Positions 20,065 through 24,750 of a DNA stretch of 24,750 nt are shown piece after piece; positions within the stretch are counted from its first letter, which is position 1, and every line of letters begins with the position of its first letter. Both the position numbers and the translations under genes were made by a program. The notes beneath the pieces were generated by a model. It saw nothing but the letters and a program-made list of their open reading frames with translations. It had not been told where the DNA came from and made no database searches. Source of the stretch: CAZKUN01 sp964555935 (GTDB taxonomy: Bacteria; Armatimonadota; Zipacnadia; Zipacnadales; VGFC01); contig CAZKUN010000134.1 of the NCBI GenBank assembly GCA_964555935.1, forward strand, positions 1-24,750, written 5' to 3'.

Positions 20065-21867
20065 CTACCGGCGTCGCCTGCTCGGAGGACGCTGTTTGCG
20101 CTTCTCATGCTGCTTCTTCTGCTCGTAGCTCATCTGCGTGTTCTCGGCGTCATCCTCTTCCTTCTTCCCGCCAGCCAGTCCTTTGAGCTTCTGCACCCAG
20201 GCCGGACCGTCGTCGCCTCCGCCTGAGTCGGCCTTGGCCTCGAGCGTCACCGTCTGCTCCTTGTCGGCCTCGGCGTCCGCCTTCTTCAGTCGAGTCCCAA
20301 AATACTGCTGCGGCAGGTAGATCAGGTTCGTGCCCAGCCAGTAGAGGATGAAACCCGACGCCATGGTCTGGAAGAAGATGAAGAACATGACGGGCATCAT
20401 CCACACCATCATGTTCTGCTGCTGTTGCTGCTGCGGGTCCATCGTCGGCTGGCTCTTCATCGTCAGCTTCTGGAAAGCCACCATGCTGATGGTGTACAGG
20501 ATCAGCAGCGGGATATTCGGGTCTGAGAGACTCGGGATCCACAAGAAGCCGTGGTGGCCCAACTGGACGACGTAGGCTCGGATGCCCCGATAGACCATGA
20601 TGAGTAGCGGCATCTGCACCAGCAGCGGCAGGCACCCGCCGAGCGGGTTAACCTTGTTGGCGCGGCAGAGCTTCCAGAAGTCTTCCTGGAACTTCTGCTT
20701 GTCGCTGCCGTGCTTCTCCTGCAGCGCCTTGATCTGCGGCTGGAGCTTCTGCATCGCTCGCGATGACTGGATCTGCTTGCGCGTCAGCGGGTACAGGAGT
20801 CCGCGGGTCACGCACGCCATGAGAATGAGGCCTAGCCCGGCGTTGTTGCCGCAGATCGTCACGAAGAAGTCGACGAATTTGTACCAGAACCCCTGCTTAT
20901 TGAGGGCATCAAGCGGGTCGGAGATCGCCTCGCGCAACGTCTTCTGCTGCCAGTCGTCGCGGGTGGATTGGACCCACGTTTTCGGCGCCTGAGTCAACGG
21001 CGTCTTTTTCGCCATGACCCGGCCCTCAAGCTCCCATGCCCGCTGGTAGAGCTTGACTGCGCCCTTGGCATCTCGAAGCTGGATCTCGGCGATCAGGCCG
21101 CCCTGCGTCATGGCGAAGCCTGACCATGTAAATGAACCCGGGCCCGTGGCCGACGCGGCCTCGGTGTACTGCTCCACGGCCTGCTGGTAGCCACCCATCG
21201 AGTCAGCAAGTTCGTAGCAGCGGGCCAGGCGGATCTGCGTGAGAAGAGGGGAGGGCGTGACGCTGGTCATATTGATGACTAGGCCGTCGGTCTTGTTGAA
21301 CACCGTGCCGACGACAATAATCGGTTGCCCGTCCGGAGCATCGCTGTCAAAGCCGCTGATCGTGGTGTTGGCTCCGGGATCGAGCTTGATGATGGTCTGA
21401 CCTTGCCTGATGTAGTTCTCGCCCTCAAGCCCATGCCACATGCCCTCAACGGCCACGAGCACGTTGTCGTATCCGGAGGAATCCTGCACCAGCGATGCCT
21501 CAACGATCGCCTCCACTGAGGCGTCGCGCGGTTTCTTCTTGCCTGAGGTCAGTCTTTTGAACCACCGCCCGATCCCCTTGAGAAAGCCCTTCTCCGGCGC
21601 GTTCTGGACGAGCCAAGCGTTGAGCGCTTCCAGCCTCTTGGTTTCCTCGTCGAGCTGATTCAGGTCGATCTGCAGCTCCGACGGCAGCCCGTCCTGCCCT
21701 TCGTAGTCAGGCGGAAGGTCCGGACCCTCGGCATCAGGCGCCTCGTCCGAAGCATCGACGTCCGGAGCGGGGTCTTGCGCGGGAACGCCAGAGCCCATGC
21801 AGAGGCCGACAAAGAGAACAGCGGCCAATGACGCGATGCCAAAGAGCCGCCGATTGTAGTCAGTCAT
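20065..21867 (-). CDS. yidC: YidC/Oxa1 membrane-protein insertase with an atypical periplasmic domain
   Basis: 600 aa. YidC inserts proteins into the inner membrane alone or with SecYEG. Residues 1-30 are the first membrane/signal segment, followed by a Pro/Asp-rich stretch (31-60). Residues 65-320 lie outside the membrane and do not look like the usual P1 beta-sandwich. The part from about 206 to 282 (LARCYELADSMGGYQQAVEQ, later AKGAVKLYQRAWELEG) resembles TPR helices. The Oxa1 core spans about 337-525 with five membrane segments. R355 in the first (CVTRGLLYPLTRKQI) matches the essential groove arginine, and NPLGGCLPLLVQMPLL (407-422) is highly typical. A poly-Gln patch (479-484) precedes the fourth segment. 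The basic C-terminus (RRRR) suits ribosome binding. It follows yidD by 6 nt. Confidence 0.96.
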   Translation of the reverse strand: MTDYNRRLFGIASLAAVLFVGLCMGSGVPAQDPAPDVDASDEAPDAEGPDLPPDYEGQDGLPSELQIDLNQLDEETKRLEALNAWLVQNAPEKGFLKGIGRWFKRLTSGKKKPRDASVEAIVEASLVQDSSGYDNVLVAVEGMWHGLEGENYIRQGQTIIKLDPGANTTISGFDSDAPDGQPIIVVGTVFNKTDGLVINMTSVTPSPLLTQIRLARCYELADSMGGYQQAVEQYTEAASATGPGSFTWSGFAMTQGGLIAEIQLRDAKGAVKLYQRAWELEGRVMAKKTPLTQAPKTWVQSTRDDWQQKTLREAISDPLDALNKQGFWYKFVDFFVTICGNNAGLGLILMACVTRGLLYPLTRKQIQSSRAMQKLQPQIKALQEKHGSDKQKFQEDFWKLCRANKVNPLGGCLPLLVQMPLLIMVYRGIRAYVVQLGHHGFLWIPSLSDPNIPLLILYTISMVAFQKLTMKSQPTMDPQQQQQQNMMVWMMPVMFFIFFQTMASGFILYWLGTNLIYLPQQYFGTRLKKADAEADKEQTVTLEAKADSGGGDDGPAWVQKLKGLAGGKKEEDDAENTQMSYEQKKQHEKRKQRPPSRRRR

Positions 21868-21873
21868 TTCGAT

Positions 21874-22128
21874 CTACGCCTCACCTTCACAAGACGGCGG
21901 GGTCGGTCGCTCGCGTGGCGCGGGGACGGGGTCCTCGCCGCCGGGACAGAACGGATGGCACCGTGCCAGCCGCTTGACGCCGAGCCACAGACCTACCCAG
22001 AAACCGTGGATCTCGATCGCCTGGGCCGAGTACGCGGAACACGATGGTGTGAACCGGCACATGGCGGGCAGGAATCGAGAGATCCAACGTTGGTAGAAAC
22101 GAATGAGCCACAACGCGATGCGCGTCAT
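21874..22128 (-). CDS. yidD: Membrane protein insertion efficiency factor YidD
   Basis: 84 aa, the usual small size. YidD is a membrane-associated helper that improves insertion by YidC. The family signature is complete: IRFYQRWISRFLPAMCRFTP (9-28), then SCSAYSAQAIEIHG and a conserved RCHPFCPGG (56-64), with the cysteines C24, C30, C57 and C61. Its ATG overlaps the rnpA stop in an ATGA junction, so the two are translationally coupled, and yidC follows 6 nt after its stop. Confidence 0.97.
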   Translation of the reverse strand: MTRIALWLIRFYQRWISRFLPAMCRFTPSCSAYSAQAIEIHGFWVGLWLGVKRLARCHPFCPGGEDPVPAPRERPTPPSCEGEA

Positions 22129-22517
22129 GGCGTGCTTCTCCGGTTGATGTCGTCCTCATCGAGCGCGCCGGCCCGCGCTAGCAGCTTCGCCAGCGACGTC
22201 TTAAGCGAGGCGAAGGTTGCTTTGCTTGCGGGCGGCAGGGCCATGAGCAGGATGTCCACCGGTCCGTCCGTTAGCCGGGGAGCCAGAGCCCGGTACGCCT
22301 CTCGGAGTCTCCGACGCTGTCGGTTGCGACGCGCCGTGGTGCCGATACCTTTAGCCGTGAGGAAGGCGACGCGTCGGACGCCTTCCTCACGCTGCAACGT
22401 TATTACCATCAACAGATCTGACCGCTGCCGCTTGCCCCGCTGAAACGCGCGGTCGAAGTCCCCGGCGTGTTTCAGAGTGACGGGCCTGTTGGGGGAAACC
22501 GGCTTGCCATGCACCAT
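22125..22517 (-). CDS. rnpA: Ribonuclease P protein component
   Basis: 130 aa, typical length. RnpA is the protein cofactor of RNase P, which with the RNA subunit (not in this window) trims 5' leaders from tRNA precursors. The conserved RNR motif is plain: TARRNRQRRRLREAYR (61-76). The N-terminus reads LKHAGDFDRAFQRGKR, matching the family pattern (SxxFxxVFxxG). The ATG at 22517 starts 12 nt after the rpmH stop with only a weak Shine-Dalgarno, so coupling to rpmH is likely. The gene overlaps yidD by 4 nt. Confidence 0.95.
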   Translation of the reverse strand: MVHGKPVSPNRPVTLKHAGDFDRAFQRGKRQRSDLLMVITLQREEGVRRVAFLTAKGIGTTARRNRQRRRLREAYRALAPRLTDGPVDILLMALPPASKATFASLKTSLAKLLARAGALDEDDINRRSTP

Positions 22518-22529
22518 GCGGGTCCAGGC

Positions 22530-22664
22530 CTAGACGGCGAGACGCGTCCGCCCCTTCGAGCGGCGACGGCGCACGATCCGGCGCCCTCCCGGCGAACTCA
22601 TGCGGTGGCGGAAACCGTGCTTCCGTTGGCGCTTACGCTTCTTCGGCTGCCATGTCCGTTTCAT
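22530..22664 (-). CDS. rpmH: 50S ribosomal protein L34
   Basis: A 44-aa protein that starts MKRTWQPKKRKRQRKHGFRH and continues with RMSSPGGRRIVRRRRSKGR, ending RLAV. This is the complete L34 signature. L34 is a very basic small protein of the large ribosomal subunit. aaggag lies 11 nt before the ATG at 22664. It leads the rpmH-rnpA-yidD-yidC-jag cluster, an order conserved across bacteria. dnaA, the usual divergent neighbour, is absent; a lipoprotein gene takes its place. Confidence 0.97.
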   Translation of the reverse strand: MKRTWQPKKRKRQRKHGFRHRMSSPGGRRIVRRRRSKGRTRLAV

Positions 22665-22999
22665 CGACTGTTATCTCCTTCGCACGTGGCTCGTTCAGCC
22701 ACAACGCCTCCGCCGAAACCCAACGCCGCAGTCATCGCGGGATCACGACCAGGTCGCCGCCGTGGTAGGCGGCCCCGCCTGGACGGATCGGGCCTATAAC
22801 GGGAAGACTCTTGTAGAACACAGGCAAGCATCATAGCATATTTGCCCCGACTCCCACAAGGGCAAAGCCCTCGGGCTCGGGTGGTTAATAGACACGCTAC
22901 CGTATCCCCGAAGGAATGCAGTGAGGATACGCCGAATTCACCCCTATGGTTGCGCTCGATTCTTCAGACTGACACTCTCTTCAGAAAGGGATTGGTTTC
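22665..22999. other. Divergent spacer between rpmH and the lipoprotein gene
   Basis: 335 nt without a gene. On the rpmH side is a leader of about 160 nt with a small hairpin, gtggct/agccac (22686-22702), 22 nt from the start codon. On the lipoprotein side a 7-bp inverted repeat, cgtatcc/ggatacg (22901-22907 and 22925-22931), could be an operator, and gaaaggga (22984-22991) acts as ribosome site. I see no DnaA boxes and no convincing AT-rich unwinding region, so an origin here is not supported. Confidence 0.6.
22830..22859 (-). promoter_or_regulatory. Candidate sigma-70 promoter of the rpmH cluster
   Basis: On the minus strand, TTGTGG (22859-22854), an 18-nt spacer, then TATGAT (22835-22830). 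The -10 is preceded by TGC, giving an extended -10 element. It is about 165 nt upstream of rpmH. Confidence 0.65.
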
Positions 23000-23707
23000 A
23001 TGCGTTCTGCGTTCCTGATGACACTGCTACTCGCGTGCTTGCTTGTGACCATGGTTCTTGGAGGTTGCCTGTTCGGTAAGAAGGGCGAAGATGGTGACGG
23101 TGACGCTGCGGCGGCGCCCGGAGACGCTGCGGCTCCTGGCGGCATGCCCGGTGGCGGCCCTGGTGGGCCTCCCGGCGGCATGCCTGGCGCTGGCCCCGGT
23201 GGGCCTCCCGGCGGCATGCCTGGCGCCGGGCCCGGTGGACCTCCGGGCGGGATGCCTGGAGCTGGCCCTGGTGGGCCTCCCGGCGGCATGCCTGGCGCTG
23301 GCCCTGGTGGACCTCCCGGCGGCATGCCTGGAGCCCCCGTGGCTGACGAGACCGCCGATGCCGGCCCAGATATGGGCAAGGTGCTCTGGCGTGGAAAGTA
23401 CGCGAAACGCGCCGGAGACTACGGCCAAGCCCTTCCGCTGCTCGAGCAAGTTCTCGCGGACGATTCTCAGAACGCGGACGCCCTGCTGTTCAAGGCGTGG
23501 ATGCTCGCCGAGCAGGGAAACAAGGGGCAGGCCACCCAGACGTTCAATGCCTTCTTGGCCGTTGAAGACAGCGGTAGCCGCGCGGACGAGGCCAGGGATG
23601 CTCTGGAGCGGCTTGCGGCCGCTCCCGCCGAAAGCACTGGCCCTCCGGCTGGCATGGCTCCAGGGGGGATGCCTGGCGGCCCGGGAGCCCCCGCACCGGG
23701 CGGCTAG
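23000..23707 (+). CDS. Lipoprotein with Gly/Pro/Met repeats and TPR-like region
   Basis: 235 aa. Residues 1-23 are a lipoprotein signal ending in the lipobox LGGC, with C23 the lipidated residue. An acidic Ala-rich stretch (24-46) is followed by five 12-residue units, GGMPGAGPGGPP, and a partial sixth (47-112). The next part (about 122-210) looks like one or two TPR units (AKRAGDYGQALPLLEQVLAD, then NADALLFKAWMLAEQGNKGQ). The tail returns to Gly/Pro/Met-rich sequence. The repeats resemble flexible collagen-like spacers, here probably a stalk that holds the TPR part away from the membrane. Function is unknown; a scaffold role in the envelope is inference. gaaaggga precedes the ATG. The gene ends at a bidirectional terminator shared with the convergent pseudopilin. 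Confidence 0.85.
   Translation: MRSAFLMTLLLACLLVTMVLGGCLFGKKGEDGDGDAAAAPGDAAAPGGMPGGGPGGPPGGMPGAGPGGPPGGMPGAGPGGPPGGMPGAGPGGPPGGMPGAGPGGPPGGMPGAPVADETADAGPDMGKVLWRGKYAKRAGDYGQALPLLEQVLADDSQNADALLFKAWMLAEQGNKGQATQTFNAFLAVEDSGSRADEARDALERLAAAPAESTGPPAGMAPGGMPGGPGAPAPGG
23138..23335 (+). repeat. In-frame 36-bp tandem repeat array
   Basis: Five 36-bp units start at 23138, 23174, 23210, 23246 and 23282, with a half unit at 23318. Units differ mostly at third codon positions, so protein sequence is better conserved than DNA. The first unit has Gly where the others have Ala. Copy number could vary between strains by slippage without shifting the frame. Confidence 0.9.
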
Positions 23708-23734
23708 ATGCGTGCGGGCATAGCTGGACACGAA

Positions 23735-23763
23735 AACGCCGGCCGATATCATCGGCCGGCGTT
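23735..23763. terminator. Bidirectional terminator between lipoprotein and pseudopilin
   Basis: A perfect 13-bp stem (aacgccggccgat with its complement) has a 3-nt loop. On the + strand the stem ends in tt and tttt follows after gctg. On the - strand the stem is followed directly by tt and then cg. It serves both convergent genes. Confidence 0.75.
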
Positions 23764-23789
23764 GCTGTTTTCTCCTGGCGCCGCGTTCG

Positions 23790-24254
23790 TCAGTAGGTTG
23801 AGTAGGGTACCCCGTCCAGGCTGGTATTGGCATTGAGCGAGTGCACGGCCCCGACCGTGGGCTTGCGGGTCGAGTAGTCCCAGTCACGCCGGCCTGTCGT
23901 CCGGTCGATGGGTAGGTCCTCCCCAGGGGCGATGAGATACGGGCCTCGGAAGTCCTGCGCGTGGATGGGGACCTCGACTCCCAGTTCTGTCAGACCGACC
24001 TGCGGCGCGTCCCACCCCATCAGATCCTCGAGATCCGCCGGGTACAGACCGGTCTCCGCCTGGTAGGAGCCGATCGCCGTGCGCAACTCCCGGACCGTCG
24101 CCTTTAGGTTAGTCTCTCTCGCGCGGCGGCCCGCGCCGGAGACGCTAGGGATGACCATCGCAGCTAGTATGGCGATGTACATCACCACGATTAGCACTTC
24201 AATTAGCGTGAACCCGCGTCGGGCGCGAGTGCGGTAACGTCGTGCAGTCAGCAT
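23790..24254 (-). CDS. GspG-like type II secretion/type IV pseudopilin
   Basis: 154 aa. The leader MLTARRYRTRARRG ends at a prepilin peptidase site, G14 before FTLIEVLIVV, followed by the hydrophobic helix that packs in the pilus core (to about residue 38, ILAAMVIP). The C-terminal part has GLYPADLEDL and later the GRRDWDYSTRKP-type segment and N-rich end typical of GspG-like proteins. Such pseudopilins build the short periplasmic piston of type II secretion; many environmental bacteria also have numerous stand-alone copies. gaggaa lies 5 nt before the ATG at 24254. No other secretion or pilus gene is visible, so it is either an orphan or its partners lie elsewhere. It is convergent with the lipoprotein. 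Confidence 0.88.
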   Translation of the reverse strand: MLTARRYRTRARRGFTLIEVLIVVMYIAILAAMVIPSVSGAGRRARETNLKATVRELRTAIGSYQAETGLYPADLEDLMGWDAPQVGLTELGVEVPIHAQDFRGPYLIAPGEDLPIDRTTGRRDWDYSTRKPTVGAVHSLNANTSLDGVPYSTY

Positions 24255-24411
24255 CTGGCTTCCTCGCCGGATGAGATTCTCAATCTAGCTCAATTATGTC
24301 TTACCCCATCTCGGCTCTCAGCGCAACATTTTTTGGTTGGGCGCATGAGTGATACAGCCCACCTTTCCTGTCGATCAAGCGCGACGCCCCCGAGAATCGC
24401 GACGGACGCAG

Positions 24412-24625
24412 CCCGGATGAGCACTACCCAGAGCCGCAGATGACGACCGGCCACGGCCGTCGGCTAGGCGCCAGGAGCAGCATCGGGCGCCAGTCACCAA
24501 GTCTGGCGCGTCGCAGCTAAAGCAGCTCCTACACGGCGGCTCCGCCTCACGGCCGTGAATCCGACGTGTAGGAGCGGGTTCAGCCGCGACCAGTGAATCC
24601 CGGATGAGCACTACCCAGAGCCGCA
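24412..24625 (+). repeat. Pair of identical 27-bp direct repeats flanking a REP-like element
   Basis: The 27 bases at 24412-24438 recur exactly at 24599-24625 (core gatgagcactacccagagcc). Similarity fades over the next 15-20 bases. The REP-like inverted repeat lies between the copies. Confidence 0.8.
24510..24590. repeat. REP-like inverted repeat
   Basis: Arms 24510-24534 and 24566-24590 are imperfect reverse complements (about 20 of 25), with the core gctcctacac/gtgtaggagc perfect. The motif resembles the well-known REP palindromes with TGTAGGAGC cores found in pseudomonads and other bacteria. Confidence 0.7.
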
Positions 24626-24716
24626 AGTGGCGACAGGCCCGGACCGCGGACCGGCGCGGGAAGCAGCGATCCTGGCTGAGTGGCCAGCTCTCCCCGCCCA
24701 CCCCAAGAATCGCGAA

Positions 24717-24743
24717 GGGCAGCGGCTTCGTAGGCCGCTGCCC
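24717..24743. terminator. Hairpin at the window edge, possible terminator
   Basis: A perfect 10-bp stem, gggcagcggc with gccgctgccc, has a 7-nt loop. There is little T-run (ttc) on the + side and ttcgcg on the - side. It may end a gene beyond the window. Confidence 0.4.
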
Positions 24744-24750
24744 TTCATCG

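Larger units (their letters stand above)
24255..24750. other. Gene-free repeat-rich end of the window
   Basis: 496 nt with no ORF I would defend. It holds the pseudopilin upstream region (T-rich patch near 24330-24336; ttgcgc with taagac at 17-nt spacing on the minus strand is a weak promoter candidate), a 27-bp direct repeat, a REP-like inverted repeat and a terminal hairpin. Confidence 0.6.

Noticed and set aside
22665..22999. Possible oriC beside rpmH
   Set aside because: No DnaA box (TTATCCACA-like) and no AT-rich unwinding element could be found.
23138..23335. Regularly spaced repeats as a possible CRISPR array
   Set aside because: Units are contiguous 36-bp coding repeats without spacers, in frame in a lipoprotein.
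24375..24701. A 108-codon minus-strand open frame in the terminal repeat region
   Set aside because: It runs through the direct repeats and REP element, with no domain or ribosome site.

Overview
The window comes from a high-GC bacterium. It is almost certainly a metagenome-assembled scaffold, because a 10-base N spacer sits inside a gene (6759-6768). Gene content is bacterial housekeeping: rpoB, rpoC, comF, jag/khpB, yidC, yidD, rnpA and rpmH, plus a KDPG aldolase, an IlvD/EDD dehydratase, an HtrA protease, an ankyrin protein, a lipoprotein and a type II/IV pseudopilin. A two-membrane (diderm) cell is suggested by the HtrA protease, lipoprotein and pseudopilin. Lineage cannot be fixed from the sequence. 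The RpoB and RpoC architecture and the many dispersed palindromes would suit an under-sampled phylum (Armatimonadota-like is a guess only).

Layout. (1) 1-2082, + strand: an unrecognised protein open at the window edge, followed 4 nt later by a YprB-type DEDD exonuclease. (2) 2083-3430: KDPG aldolase flanked by two copies of a 103-bp palindromic repeat, a nested inverted repeat, a hairpin-plus-palindrome pair and a relic of an RHS/YD-repeat gene. (3) 3434-5404: a secreted protein with about 19 ankyrin repeats, followed by a stub that looks like the start of a glycosyltransferase. (4) 9264-5590, - strand: an apparent operon of HtrA protease, amidohydrolase and IlvD/EDD dehydratase. (5) 9412-18306, + strand: rpoB-rpoC from a near-consensus sigma-70 promoter to a strong intrinsic terminator, with no ribosomal-protein genes on either side. 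(6) 22859-18312, - strand: rpmH-rnpA-yidD-yidC-jag and then comF, the classic ribosome/RNase P/membrane-insertion cluster but without dnaA or a visible oriC. (7) 23000-24254: a lipoprotein with a 36-bp Gly/Pro repeat array and a pseudopilin, convergent on a shared terminator. (8) 24255-24750: a gene-free, repeat-rich end.

Most of this is ordinary housekeeping, and I found no convincing new multi-gene system. The most distinctive signals are: extra CxxC...CxxC zinc-ribbon-like insertions in both RpoB and RpoC; a YidC whose periplasmic part does not look like the usual P1 domain and carries a TPR-like stretch; a length-conserved 103-bp structured repeat directly abutting gene ends; and several gene relics. 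The relics suggest past insertion and deletion around 3.2-5.6 kb.
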